Positions 45,931 through 54,213 of a DNA stretch of 64,000 bases are shown here, piece after piece; positions within the stretch are counted from its first letter, which is position 1; each line of letters starts with the position of its first letter. The translations under genes and the position numbers were made by a program. Below the pieces are notes generated by a model. It saw nothing but the letters and a program-made list of their open reading frames with translations. It did no database searches and was not told where the DNA came from. Source of the stretch: Neobacillus cucumis (GTDB taxonomy: Bacteria > Bacillota > Bacilli > Bacillales > Cytobacillaceae); assembly GCF_002860255.1 (NCBI RefSeq), contig NZ_PGVE01000069.1, positions 1 through 64,000 on the forward strand, read 5' to 3'.

Positions 45931-48147
45931 TTAGTCCTCGAGCTGGAAAGTATGAGTAAAATGAGATTTACCGTTTTCATCCTGGATTTCAACTACCGCC
46001 TGTTTTTTTGCAGGATCCACTTTAAAAACACCAAAGTTGAAGAAGTTACCTTCTGCGTATAATTTCTCAGGACCAAAGGTAGGATCCAAGGTTCCTGGAT
46101 TAATTTTTACAGCGCCAATTGGGCCACTGATTAGTTCGTTATAATCGGTTTTTCCGTCATGGTTGGCATCATATTTGATGACTTCTGCAAAATGGACATC
46201 AGTGGTTACGAAAAAGACGTTTTTAATTCCTTTTTCAATGATAAAATCAGAGATTTTTTTGAATTCATTCTCATAGCCTGTTGGGTCATTTGGATTTACA
46301 TTGTCCCCATTTGCCCATCCATCTCTAGCCATGGCTTTTCCCGTTGGCACAGAGATTGGCACAGAAGTCGCTACTAGTTTTACTTTTGCATCAGATTCGA
46401 GAAGCTGTTGTTGCAGCCATTTTAACTGTTCATCACCTAGCATCTGTTTATCCGGACCATCTGCCTGGGTGTTTGGTGAGCGGTAGCCGCGGTTGTTAAG
46501 GATAATCATATCCATGGTATTGCCCCAAGAATACTTATGATATAGCTTATCTGAGGAACTGCGCTCACTTGAAATCGGCCAATAGTCCTCAAACGCTCTT
46601 AAACCGGTTGGAGTGAGTTCCTGAGATGGACCTGAAAAGTCATTGGTTACTTCATGGTCATCCCAAATGGCGAAAGTCCCTGTTTTTTGTAAAAGGCTGC
46701 GCAAGCCTGTGTCTGTACGGTTTTCTTTATATTTCGCCCAGAAATCCTGCACTGTCTTAGAAGGAGGGTTTGGCACAGCAGGTGTTTTATTATCTGCATA
46801 AATCGTGTCACCGCTAAACAGGAAGAAATCTGGATTTAAAGCTGACATTGCTTTGAAAGATTTATAGGGGGGAATCTCTCCCTGGCCGCCAGTATCACCG
46901 CCCCATACCATAGTTAATGGCTTTAAGCTTTTTTCCTCTGGTGCGGTTTTAAATGAACCGTTGACCGTATATTTGCTAGAAAGAGCGTGTGCCCGGTAAT
47001 AATAGGTTGTATCGGCCTTTAGACCGTTTACTTCTACATTTACTGTATAATCATGCTTTTCATCAGCATGACTTGTTTTGACGATTGTAGCGTTTTTGAA
47101 ATTATTATCAGTAGATATTTCAAATTGAACTCCTGCTTCTCCATTCGTACGAGCCCATAAGATAGCTGAAGAGTCGGTAACGTCACCGCTGGCCACCCCA
47201 TGTGAAATAAATGGCTTTTTGAGTAAATCGTCTAATTGGTCAGGATTATTAGTGAATTCACCATCGACACCAAGAGAGAGCAAGTTTACCATATCGTCTT
47301 CAGAATTTACCGTCCAAGGATGAACGAGAAGATGATTTTGATGAGCGGCCTCCATGAGTTTTGGAACAACAAGCTCCTTACTAGGACCAACACCAGAAGC
47401 ATAGTCTGAGATTCGCAGCATTTCCTGATACACATCTTTGCCTGCCAGCATGCCTCCTGTATAAAGCTGAATCAGCTTGACTTTAGGAGCGAGAGTTTTT
47501 AACTTTCGAAGGCTATCCTCGCTAAATGATTCAAGAAAAAGTTTGTCGCTATCAAGGACATTGGTTCTTTTTAAGATCTCGATGACTTTCTCTTCCATTC
47601 CCGGATAAACATTCGGTGCTTTTGTTTCCATGTAAAGACCGACTTTTCCGTTTCCATGTTGTTTAACAAATTCGATCGCTTCCTCAAGGGTTGGGACGTG
47701 TTGTCCTATGTATTCTTTTTTAGCTTTGTCCGGGTAAGCTTTATTAAACCATGAGCCTGCATCGAGCCGCTTGATTTCCTCCAGCGTAAAATCCTTCACG
47801 CGCCAAGGAGCCCGGTTTGGATAGAGTTCTTTTGCATTGGTTGTTCTTGCTAAGGTTTCATCATGCATAGCAATCAATTGGCCATCCTTAGTCATTTGTA
47901 AATCAAATTCTACATAATCCGCCTTCATCGTCATCGCCTGCTTATAGGCTGCAAGTGTATGTTCCGGCCCGTAAGCAGATGCTCCGCGATGGGCGATTAC
48001 TGCTACATCAGGGGTGAGTGGACGTAAGGTAGATTGTCCATTATCAGTAGCTGTCGTTTGAATAGGATGGGCCAATACGGCCAAAGGTGCTGCTGAAGTA
48101 ATCGAAAAGGACAGACAAGCAAGACCAGCAATTAAACTTTTTTTCAT
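45931..48147 (-). CDS. Secreted glycerophosphodiester phosphodiesterase-PhoD phosphatase fusion
   Basis: A 738-residue exported protein joining two enzymes. A signal peptide (about 1-27, ending LAVLAHP) is followed by a GlpQ-type GDPD domain (48-311) with IAHRGASAYGPEHTL, EFDLQ (Glu80, Asp82) and MHDE (His95). Then come a PhoD N-terminal beta domain (about 313-420) and a PhoD metallophosphatase domain (about 425-715) with WGGDTG, FSGDTIYAD, WDDHE and TTDVHFAE. An EF-hand-like DANHDGKTDYNE (660-671) may bind calcium. Where PhoD proteins usually have a DxRxxR motif this one reads NNRGYR. GlpQ and PhoD are the two PhoP-regulated teichoic acid hydrolases of B. subtilis; here they are one chain (role inferred). 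The ATG at 48147 lies 11 bases after GGAG. Confidence 0.9.
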   Translation of the reverse strand: MKKSLIAGLACLSFSITSAAPLAVLAHPIQTTATDNGQSTLRPLTPDVAVIAHRGASAYGPEHTLAAYKQAMTMKADYVEFDLQMTKDGQLIAMHDETLARTTNAKELYPNRAPWRVKDFTLEEIKRLDAGSWFNKAYPDKAKKEYIGQHVPTLEEAIEFVKQHGNGKVGLYMETKAPNVYPGMEEKVIEILKRTNVLDSDKLFLESFSEDSLRKLKTLAPKVKLIQLYTGGMLAGKDVYQEMLRISDYASGVGPSKELVVPKLMEAAHQNHLLVHPWTVNSEDDMVNLLSLGVDGEFTNNPDQLDDLLKKPFISHGVASGDVTDSSAILWARTNGEAGVQFEISTDNNFKNATIVKTSHADEKHDYTVNVEVNGLKADTTYYYRAHALSSKYTVNGSFKTAPEEKSLKPLTMVWGGDTGGQGEIPPYKSFKAMSALNPDFFLFSGDTIYADNKTPAVPNPPSKTVQDFWAKYKENRTDTGLRSLLQKTGTFAIWDDHEVTNDFSGPSQELTPTGLRAFEDYWPISSERSSSDKLYHKYSWGNTMDMIILNNRGYRSPNTQADGPDKQMLGDEQLKWLQQQLLESDAKVKLVATSVPISVPTGKAMARDGWANGDNVNPNDPTGYENEFKKISDFIIEKGIKNVFFVTTDVHFAEVIKYDANHDGKTDYNELISGPIGAVKINPGTLDPTFGPEKLYAEGNFFNFGVFKVDPAKKQAVVEIQDENGKSHFTHTFQLED

Positions 48148-48158
48148 TTCACGTTCAT

Positions 48159-48200
48159 CTCCTATAGCTTTATGTATATTCAACAATAAAGCTATAGGAG
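48159..48200 (-). other. Perfect 15-bp inverted repeat carrying the ribosome binding site of the GDPD-PhoD gene
   Basis: CTCCTATAGCTTTAT and ATAAAGCTATAGGAG with a 12-base loop. On the mRNA the second arm ends in AGGAG, the ribosome binding site, so a full hairpin would hide it. The -10-like TATAGC also lies in the first arm. Confidence 0.85.
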
Positions 48201-48203
48201 AAT

Positions 48204-48242
48204 TGTAAAGTGGTAATGAAAAGAATATTAATCTTCTGTAAA
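48204..48242 (-). promoter_or_regulatory. PhoP box of the GDPD-PhoD gene
   Basis: On the minus strand four hexamers spaced by exactly five bases: TTTACA, TTAATA, TTCATT, TTTACA. The PhoP consensus is TT(A/T/C)A(C/T)A every 11 bases; three hexamers fit and TTCATT has one mismatch. Confidence 0.75.
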
Positions 48243-48250
48243 AGGGTCAA
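48222..48250 (-). promoter_or_regulatory. Possible SigmaA promoter overlapping the PhoP box
   Basis: On the minus strand TTGACC (48245-48250), a 17-base spacer and TATTCT (48222-48227). A transcript from here would include the whole inverted repeat. Confidence 0.45.
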
Positions 48251-49079
48251 AAACAGTTCTATTTACCTATCAAATCAGCTTTTAATGCCATTCGATATGG
48301 GAGTTTGGTTTGGTTGTTACTAGATAAATAGTAAGTAAAAAAAGCATTAGATAAGCGATTAAAGGGTTCAGTTTTGAGGTGCATCTCCTAAAATACGTAC
48401 CGAATGACAGTCGTATTGGCATGGTTATTGGTATATAAAAATAAAACTTGCTATAGTTGGCGAGTTTCTCTTGGAATTTTGAGATAAAACTCACTCCTTT
48501 TTAAACTAGATCTCTTGTCCTTAATGGAGTACTCAGCAAAAATAAAATAAGCGGAGATTTTCCGGTTAGATACAGAATGGAGCTCGGTTCGGGGTAAATA
48601 AGGGGAGGTTTTCCGATTATGCGAAGTAAATTCACTCAATTTCACGTTTTTCGAGTAAATAGACGGAATATCTCCGTCTATTTAAGCTTTTTTTATTAAT
48701 AATTACTAATTAAGCGAAATTTATCCGTCTATTTATCAGCTCGGGTGCTTCACCCGACCCCCAGCCGATAAATCCCGACCCTCTTGATCCTAGATGCCTA
48801 GATGCGGGATTCAGCAGCTTTTTATCGACCAGCTTATAAAGATCAATAAAATGGTACTCAAAACGGAACTGCAAATGACAAAAGTTTTGACCCTCTTTTA
48901 TAATTGTACAATACTTATTGTCCATTTATAAAAATGATGTCAATTCTTGTGTTTTTTAATAAGAAAGCATCCGAAAACGGAACCCTTAATTAAGCTATAA
49001 CAGCTTTTTTAGAAAAAACTATTGAATAATTATTTGTTTCTTGCTACAATAAATTTCGTTGTCAAAGAAAATAGTTCGT
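48251..49079. other. Long intergenic region without a convincing gene
   Basis: About 830 bases between the GDPD-PhoD promoter and the infC promoter. It holds the GGA/TCC dyad array (48547-48735) and a hairpin-prone GC stretch near 48740-48800 (CTCGGGTGCTTCACCCGA). Two short minus-strand frames (to 48494 and 48925) lack ribosome binding sites with proper spacing. The remainder is AT-rich with no signal I can name. Confidence 0.6.
48547..48735. repeat. Array of imperfect dyads with a CGGA..TCCG core
   Basis: Four units: TAAGCGGAGATTTTCCGGTTA (48548), TAAGGGGAGGTTTTCCGATTA (about 48599), TAGACGGAATATCTCCGTCTA (about 48660) and TAAGCGAAATTTATCCGTCTA (about 48711). Spacing is roughly 50-60 bases. 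Each is a small inverted repeat. Confidence 0.65.
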
Positions 49080-49108
49080 TTGACAAGTAATCTTTGCTAT
49101 GATATAGT
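49080..49108 (+). promoter_or_regulatory. SigmaA promoter of infC-rpmI-rplT
   Basis: A consensus TTGACA (49080-49085), a 17-base spacer and TATAGT (49103-49108). An 8-bp inverted repeat TTGTCAAA/TTTGACAA includes the -35 box. Confidence 0.85.
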
Positions 49109-49114
49109 TACTAA

Positions 49115-49397
49115 AGTAAAAATTGAATACTAATTTTGAGAAAAGAAGAAGCACCCGCTTCTCACCTGATTTGACGCGTCTTTTAGCAGTTGGCAGGTTT
49201 ACGTGAACTTTTTGTTTATTTACTTATGTTTCGTAAAGTGTGGGTGTATTCATCCGCACTTTTTTGTTTGTACTTAAGAAATAGCACTTTTTAAAACGTA
49301 TTTCATGCCTGTCACAACTAGGGTGTCAAACAATAAGGTGATCTTATTCTTGTCCTCAGACGTTGTATTCATGATAAAACCTTGGAGGTGGCTAATT
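49115..49397 (+). promoter_or_regulatory. infC operon leader with attenuator
   Basis: A transcribed leader of about 280 bases. It contains the terminator AAAGTGTGGGTG/CATCCGCACTTT with a T-run (49235-49265). In B. subtilis ribosomal protein L20 binds this leader and causes early termination, a feedback on rplT; position and structure agree with that. Confidence 0.75.
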
Positions 49398-49913
49398 ATT
49401 AGCAAAGACATGTTGTTAAATGAGGGCATCCGTGCTCGTGAAGTTCGTTTAATTGACCAGAATGGCGAGCAATTGGGGATTAAATCCAAATTCGATGCAT
49501 TGGAAATTGCCGGACGAGTAAATCTTGATTTGGTACTTGTAGCACCAAATGCAAAGCCTCCGGTAGCCCGGATTATGGACTATGGCAAATTTAAATTCGA
49601 GCAGCAGAAGAAAGAAAAAGAAGCTCGTAAAAATCAAAAAATCATCACCACTAAAGAAGTTCGTCTAAGCCCAACGATTGATGAGCATGACTTTAATACA
49701 AAGTTACGTAATGCCATTAAGTTCTTGGAAAAAGGCGACAAGGTAAAAGCATCAATCCGATTTAAGGGCCGGGCGATTACCCATAAAGAAATCGGTCAAC
49801 GTGTGTTAGACCGTTTTTCCGAAGCGTGCAAGGAAGTTGCAACCATCGAATCACATCCAAAAATGGATGGACGCAGCATGTTCCTAGTTTTAGCACCTAA
49901 AAACGATAAGTAA
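49398..49913 (+). CDS. infC: Translation initiation factor IF-3, AUU start
   Basis: Prevents premature 50S joining and checks start codon choice. The 171-residue protein has the IF-3 N-terminal block [18 protein letters not shown], the conserved [20 protein letters not shown] and the C-terminal [20 protein letters not shown]. The start is the ATT at 49398, seven bases after GGAGGTG; B. subtilis infC also uses AUU, which lets IF-3 limit its own translation. Longer open frame upstream (to 49305) lies in the leader and is not coding. Confidence 0.94.
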   Translation: MSKDMLLNEGIRAREVRLIDQNGEQLGIKSKFDALEIAGRVNLDLVLVAPNAKPPVARIMDYGKFKFEQQKKEKEARKNQKIITTKEVRLSPTIDEHDFNTKLRNAIKFLEKGDKVKASIRFKGRAITHKEIGQRVLDRFSEACKEVATIESHPKMDGRSMFLVLAPKNDK

Positions 49914-49930
49914 TAAGGAGGACAATCATA

Positions 49931-50131
49931 ATGCCAAAAATGAAAACTCACCGCGGCGCTGCAAAGCGTTTTAAGAAAACTGGTTCTGGTCAACTAAAGC
50001 GTGACCATGCTTATACAAGCCACTTATTCGCTAACAAATCTACAAAAGCAAAGCGTAAACTTCGCAAAGGAACTCTTGTTTCTAAAGGCGATTTCAAACG
50101 CATTCGTCAACTATTAACTTACGTAAAATAA
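49931..50131 (+). CDS. rpmI: 50S ribosomal protein L35
   Basis: A 66-residue strongly basic ribosomal protein with the typical [20 protein letters not shown] start. The ATG follows AAGGAGG. It is the middle gene of infC-rpmI-rplT. Confidence 0.98.
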   Translation: MPKMKTHRGAAKRFKKTGSGQLKRDHAYTSHLFANKSTKAKRKLRKGTLVSKGDFKRIRQLLTYVK

Positions 50132-50167
50132 TTATAAGTGATCGATTTATTATAGGAGGGAAATTTA

Positions 50168-50527
50168 ATGCCACGTGTAAAAGGCGGTACTGTTACCCGC
50201 AAACGTCGTAAAAGAGTTCTTAAATTAGCTAAAGGTTATTTCGGTTCAAAACATACATTATATAAAGTTGCTAACCAACAGGTTATGAAATCATTACAAT
50301 ATGCTTTCCGTGACCGTCGTCAGGTTAAGCGTGATTTCCGTAAACTTTGGATTACACGTATCAACGCAGCAGCTCGTATGAACGGTCTTTCTTACAGCCG
50401 TTTAATGCACGGTTTAAAGCTTGCTGGTATCGAAGTAAACCGCAAAATGCTTTCTGAACTTGCGATTAGCGATGCAAACGCATTTGCTGAATTAGCAAAC
50501 GTAGCTAAGCAACAATACAACAAGTAA
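50168..50527 (+). CDS. rplT: 50S ribosomal protein L20
   Basis: A 119-residue ribosomal protein, [20 protein letters not shown], with conserved [20 protein letters not shown]. It binds 23S rRNA early in 50S assembly and, in B. subtilis, the infC leader as repressor. The ATG follows AGGAGGG. A terminator follows. Confidence 0.98.
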   Translation: MPRVKGGTVTRKRRKRVLKLAKGYFGSKHTLYKVANQQVMKSLQYAFRDRRQVKRDFRKLWITRINAAARMNGLSYSRLMHGLKLAGIEVNRKMLSELAISDANAFAELANVAKQQYNK

Positions 50528-50536
50528 TTTATAAAT

Positions 50537-50566
50537 GCCATTCTCTTCGTGAGGATGGCTTTTTCT
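50537..50566 (+). terminator. Terminator of the infC operon
   Basis: GCCATTCTCTTCGTGAGGATGGC followed by TTTTT. Confidence 0.8.
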
Positions 50567-50585
50567 ATAAAAGGGGATATTGGGA

Positions 50586-50846
50586 ATGAAATTATTCTTA
50601 ATCGCTGTTATCATCATGAATATAGCCGGGCTTTACATAATGGGAGAGGATAAAAAGCGTGCCATCAAGCACCAATATAGAATTAGTGAAAAGACACTCT
50701 GGATGGTAGCCATCTTGGGAGGGGCAATCGGTACAACGGCAGGAATGCGAATCTTCCGTCACAAAACAAAGCATGTTTCTTTTAAGCTGGGTTTTCCGCT
50801 TCTTGCCATCCTAGAATTAGTGGTCTTTTTTAAATTAATGATGTAA
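50586..50846 (+). CDS. ysdA: DUF1294 family membrane protein YsdA
   Basis: An 86-residue protein with hydrophobic segments at about 2-19, 41-57 and 68-84 and the family blocks DKKRAIKHQYRISE and GGAIGTTAGMRIFRHKTKH. The function is unknown. The ATG at 50586 follows AAGGGGA; the in-frame TTG at 50580 is not needed. It is convergent with ysdB. Confidence 0.88.
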   Translation: MKLFLIAVIIMNIAGLYIMGEDKKRAIKHQYRISEKTLWMVAILGGAIGTTAGMRIFRHKTKHVSFKLGFPLLAILELVVFFKLMM

Positions 50847-50873
50847 AAAGCCGCATAGAATGCGGCTAATTTT
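50845..50873. terminator. Bidirectional terminator between ysdA and ysdB
   Basis: AAAGCCGCAT and ATGCGGCTAATTTT form a hairpin between the convergent genes. Confidence 0.8.
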
Positions 50874-51243
50874 GTAAAAGTTCCTTCACTGGACTTTTCC
50901 AATTAATTTCAGCATTCGGATATTTCTCAAGTATTTTTTTAGATAAAAATAAGAAGTCATCTTTTACAAGCCCTTTGAGTGCTACAGTATTATCGGGGGA
51001 GAGTAAGATTGTTACAACATCAATGCTATTATTTTTTGTACCCATATATTTTTCTCCAATAAACACCGCGCCTTTATAAGTTAAGAAAAAATTCTTTCTA
51101 ATATCTTCGTCATCAAGAAGTAAAAAGCGTCTATGTTTACGAGCGGTTTCAAGTTTTCGTGACGAATTGAAAAAGGATTTGACTCCGAGGTAAAAGATGA
51201 AAATAATCAAGAATAACAATACAAACCGCAGCAACCAAATCAT
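50866..51243 (-). CDS. ysdB: SigmaW pathway protein YsdB
   Basis: A 125-residue protein with one N-terminal membrane anchor (MIWLLRFVLLFLIIFIFYLG) and a soluble domain with DDEDIRKNFFLTYKGAVFIGEKY and a C-terminal NWKSPVKELL. It matches B. subtilis YsdB, a SigmaW-regulated protein affecting SigmaW activity. The ATG at 51243 follows AGGGGG. A clear SigmaW promoter lies about 40-65 bases upstream. Confidence 0.9.
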   Translation of the reverse strand: MIWLLRFVLLFLIIFIFYLGVKSFFNSSRKLETARKHRRFLLLDDEDIRKNFFLTYKGAVFIGEKYMGTKNNSIDVVTILLSPDNTVALKGLVKDDFLFLSKKILEKYPNAEINWKSPVKELLQN

Positions 51244-51281
51244 GGCTAAGCCCCCTACCACTACACTGTTTTACTTTTTTA

Positions 51282-51307
51282 TACGGTTGAGCAAAACAGA
51301 AGTTTCA
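51282..51307 (-). promoter_or_regulatory. SigmaW promoter of ysdB
   Basis: On the minus strand TGAAAC (51302-51307), exactly 16 bases, then CGTA (51282-51285), an exact match to the SigmaW consensus TGAAAC-N16-CGTA. Confidence 0.85.
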
Positions 51308-51350
51308 CAAATTAAGTTTTGATATTATTTTTTAAGAAGGAGAGCTGGTT

Positions 51351-51842
51351 ATGGAATTAAAAAAACTGTTTGAAATGCAAAAAGCATTGGATGCGCATAT
51401 TGAAGAAAAACATGGGCTAGAGAAGGAGGACTTATTTGACAGAAAGGTTCTTGCTTTGTTGGTTGAAATCGGTGAATTGGCAAATGAAACGCGATGCTTT
51501 AAGTTTTGGAGTGTGAAACCTTCTTCATCCAAAGAAGTGGTATTAGAGGAGTTTGTGGATGGAATTCATTTTATCCTGTCGCTTGGGATTGAGTGTGGGT
51601 TTGACCAAGAAACGCTTAACCTGAATACGGTGCAATCCTCCCGAAATGTGACGGAGCAGTTTCTAGCTATTTATGAATCGATTAGTCATTTTCAAAAAAG
51701 TAAAGCATTGGAAAATTATCTAAAATTATTTGAGTCCTATTTAATGCTGTCAATATTATTAGGGTTTGCAGAAGATGAAATTGTGAAGGCATATTTTGAA
51801 AAAAACGAAGTAAATTATCAAAGACAGCAAAATAACTATTAG
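51351..51842 (+). CDS. dUTPase, dimeric all-alpha type
   Basis: A 163-residue protein of the all-alpha NTP pyrophosphatase (dUTPase_2) superfamily, which keeps dUTP out of DNA. It has the metal-binding EIGELANETRCFKFW near residue 38 and the second acidic motif EEFVDGIHFILSLG near 63-77, matching the ExxE and ExxD pattern. The ATG follows AAGGAGAG. It is divergent from ysdB and precedes ysdC by 70 bases. Exact substrate preference is inferred. Confidence 0.85.
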   Translation: MELKKLFEMQKALDAHIEEKHGLEKEDLFDRKVLALLVEIGELANETRCFKFWSVKPSSSKEVVLEEFVDGIHFILSLGIECGFDQETLNLNTVQSSRNVTEQFLAIYESISHFQKSKALENYLKLFESYLMLSILLGFAEDEIVKAYFEKNEVNYQRQQNNY

Positions 51843-51912
51843 CAGAAAATTTGTAGCTTGGCAGTTTCGTTTTGTATAATAATGGTTGTACATACAATTA
51901 GGGGGCTTAAGC

Positions 51913-52998
51913 ATGGCGAAATTAGACGAAACATTAACAATGTTAAAGGACCTAACCGATGCCAAAGGAATTCCTGGCAATGAGCGTGAAGTCCGCGAAG
52001 TAATGAAGAAATACATAGCTCCATATGCTGATGAAATCACGCATGACGGACTTGGCAGTTTAATTGCCAAAAAAGTGGGGAAAGAGGGCGGCCCAAAGAT
52101 CATGGTTGCGGGCCACTTGGATGAAGTTGGTTTTATGATCACGCAGATTGATGATAAAGGCTTCCTTCGTTTTCAAACAGTTGGCGGCTGGTGGGGACAG
52201 GTCATGCTGGCACAGCGCGTGACAATCGTAACGAGAAAAGGTGAGGTAACAGGTATTATCGGTTCAAAACCGCCTCATGTTTTATCTGCAGAAGCTCGTA
52301 AGAAACCAATTGAAATTAAGGATATGTTCATCGATATTGGTGCTTCTAGCCGCGAAGAAGCAAAGGAGTGGGGCGTGCGTCCGGGTGACATGGTTGTCCC
52401 ATATTTTGAATTTACTGTCATGAACAATGAGAAAATGTTATTAGCGAAAGCATGGGATAACCGAATTGGCTGTGCGATTGCAATTGATGTGCTAAGACAA
52501 CTGAAAGACGTGGATCATCCAAATGTTGTTTATGGTGTGGGAGCGGTTCAAGAAGAGGTTGGATTACGCGGTGCAAAAACAGCTACTTATAAGATTCAAC
52601 CAGATATCGGCTTTGCAGTTGACGTGGGCATTGCAGGTGATACGCCTGGAATCTCTGAAAGAGAAGCGATGAGTAAAATGGGTAAAGGCCCGCAAGTGGT
52701 AGTGTATGATGCTTCTATGGTGGCACATAAGGGATTGCGCGATTTTGTTACAGATACAGCAGATGAGTTGAATATTCCCTATCAATTTGAATCCATCCCT
52801 GGCGGTGGAACGGATGCTGGTTCGATCCATTTGACACATAATGGTGTACCTGCGCTCGCGATTACCATTGCTACTCGTTATATTCACTCACATGCAGCGA
52901 TGCTTCATCGTGATGATTATGAAAATGCTGTTAAATTAATTGTTGAGGTTATTAAGCGTCTTGACCGTGAAGCAGTTGATAAAATTACGTTTGAATAG
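51913..52998 (+). CDS. ysdC: M42 family metallopeptidase YsdC
   Basis: A 361-residue cytosolic aminopeptidase of the M42 (glutamyl aminopeptidase/FrvX) family, which forms large tetrahedral complexes. Metal-binding and catalytic residues are in [12 protein letters not shown] (His, Asp), AWDNRIGCA (Asp), [10 protein letters not shown] (catalytic Glu pair) and [10 protein letters not shown] (His). The ATG at 51913 follows AGGGGGC; upstream frame lacks a ribosome binding site. Its natural substrate is not known. Confidence 0.93.
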   Translation: MAKLDETLTMLKDLTDAKGIPGNEREVREVMKKYIAPYADEITHDGLGSLIAKKVGKEGGPKIMVAGHLDEVGFMITQIDDKGFLRFQTVGGWWGQVMLAQRVTIVTRKGEVTGIIGSKPPHVLSAEARKKPIEIKDMFIDIGASSREEAKEWGVRPGDMVVPYFEFTVMNNEKMLLAKAWDNRIGCAIAIDVLRQLKDVDHPNVVYGVGAVQEEVGLRGAKTATYKIQPDIGFAVDVGIAGDTPGISEREAMSKMGKGPQVVVYDASMVAHKGLRDFVTDTADELNIPYQFESIPGGGTDAGSIHLTHNGVPALAITIATRYIHSHAAMLHRDDYENAVKLIVEVIKRLDREAVDKITFE

Positions 52999-53005
52999 AA
53001 TGGAT

Positions 53006-53040
53006 AGTCCCTCGGTTTGCTTTTTAACCGAGGGATTTTT
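53006..53040 (+). terminator. Terminator of ysdC
   Basis: CCCTCGGTT and AACCGAGGG form a stem followed by ATTTTT. Confidence 0.9.
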
Positions 53041-53044
53041 GGTA

Positions 53045-53073
53045 TAAAAAAAGCCGCCAAATGGCAGCCCGGC
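53045..53073 (-). terminator. Terminator of sspI
   Basis: On the minus strand GCCGGGCTGCCATTTGGCGGC followed by TTTTTTT, right after the sspI stop codon. Confidence 0.75.
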
Positions 53074-53075
53074 AT

Positions 53076-53282
53076 TTACTTTACCCCTTTTTCAAGGGTT
53101 GTAAGCATTTCTTTTTTTTCATCTTCGGATGAATTTTTCCAAATAACCTCAAATAATACTCCAAGTCCAGGAAGCATTTTTTCCTCCCCGTTTTGAATCG
53201 CATCAACAATGGTATCTTCTAATTGGTCTTGTGTATTACCGGAGACATTATGAAGAATTGCATTTCTTAGGTTTAAGTTCAT
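53076..53282 (-). CDS. sspI: Small acid-soluble spore protein SspI
   Basis: A 68-residue minor SASP made in the forespore. [17 protein letters not shown] and [20 protein letters not shown] match B. subtilis SspI (71 residues). The ATG at 53282 follows AGGAGG. A CATAATA near 53319 is a plausible SigmaG -10, but the -35 is unclear. It lies convergent to ysdC. Confidence 0.95.
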   Translation of the reverse strand: MNLNLRNAILHNVSGNTQDQLEDTIVDAIQNGEEKMLPGLGVLFEVIWKNSSEDEKKEMLTTLEKGVK

Positions 53283-53404
53283 GTTCCAAACCCTCCTTTT
53301 GTTAACCTTCATTCATTATTATGATTTCTAACTATTGGTTTTATTATGTATGGTATTTAGGATATAATGAGAAAATCATATGAGTATGTTAAAGGAGAAC
53401 TGTT

Positions 53405-54166
53405 TTGAAACATATAGAATCTGTCAATAATCCTAAGGTAAAACAATGGAGAAAACTTTTAACCAAAAAAGAGCGGGATAAAACCGAGTCGTTTATAATA
53501 GAGGGATTTCATTTAGTCGAGGAAGCACTCAAGCAAGGTGAGCAGCTATTAGAAATTATCGTTTCAGATCAGGTAGGTCTGCCGCCGCGCTGGGATGTAA
53601 GTTCTACACCGGTTACTCTCGTTACAGAGGAAATCTCTAAATTATTAACTGAAACCGAAGCTCCTCAAGGAATTTATGCGATTTGCCGGGTACCAAGCAA
53701 GATGGGTGAAGCGTTGGCACAAGAGGGGAAGACATTCTTATTAATTGATGCTGTACAGGATCCAGGGAATCTTGGAACGATGATCCGTACTGCGGATGCA
53801 GCAGGAATTGATGCAGTTATCGTTGGACACGGAAGTGTTGATATCTATAACTCAAAGGTGTTACGATCGGCACAGGGAAGCCATTTTCACCTGCCTATCA
53901 TTAGAGGCGATCTCCATGAATGGATCGAAAGGCTCCAAGGAAAAAATATCCCGGTTTATGGGACGGCGCTTGAGGGTGCATCCGAATATACGGATATTTC
54001 TAGTGGAGAGTCGTTTGCCCTTATCGTTGGAAATGAGGGGAATGGAGTAGCAAAGGATCTTCTTTCTAGTACGAATTCCAATCTGTACATTCCAATTTAC
54101 GGAAAAAGCGAGTCGTTAAATGTAGCTGTTGCCACTGGAATTCTTCTCTATTTCTTAAAAAAATAG
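53405..54166 (+). CDS. ysgA: TrmH/SpoU family RNA methyltransferase YsgA
   Basis: A 253-residue SPOUT methyltransferase, probably 2'-O-methylating rRNA with S-adenosylmethionine. It has an N-terminal substrate-binding domain (about 1-95) and the knot motifs DAVQDPGNLGTMIRTADAAG, IVGNEGNGV and SLNVAVATGILLY. The TTG start follows AAAGGAGA. The target nucleotide is not known from sequence. It lies directly before the pheS promoter, as in B. subtilis. Confidence 0.93.
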   Translation: MKHIESVNNPKVKQWRKLLTKKERDKTESFIIEGFHLVEEALKQGEQLLEIIVSDQVGLPPRWDVSSTPVTLVTEEISKLLTETEAPQGIYAICRVPSKMGEALAQEGKTFLLIDAVQDPGNLGTMIRTADAAGIDAVIVGHGSVDIYNSKVLRSAQGSHFHLPIIRGDLHEWIERLQGKNIPVYGTALEGASEYTDISSGESFALIVGNEGNGVAKDLLSSTNSNLYIPIYGKSESLNVAVATGILLYFLKK

Positions 54167-54177
54167 GCCGAATACGT

Positions 54178-54207
54178 TTGACCATCTGCTCAAAAACGTT
54201 ATATAAT
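54178..54207 (+). promoter_or_regulatory. SigmaA promoter of pheST
   Basis: TTGACC (54178-54183), an 18-base spacer and TATAAT (54202-54207). Confidence 0.75.
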
Positions 54208-54213
54208 AGTGAA

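Noticed and set aside
48282-48494. 70-codon minus-strand frame with a hydrophobic segment
   Set aside because: The GTG start touches the only ribosome-site-like sequence, and there is no recognisable family; it lies in a repeat-rich gap.
48710-48925. 71-codon minus-strand frame
   Set aside because: No ribosome binding site, and its end runs through repeat-like hairpin sequence; more likely non-coding.
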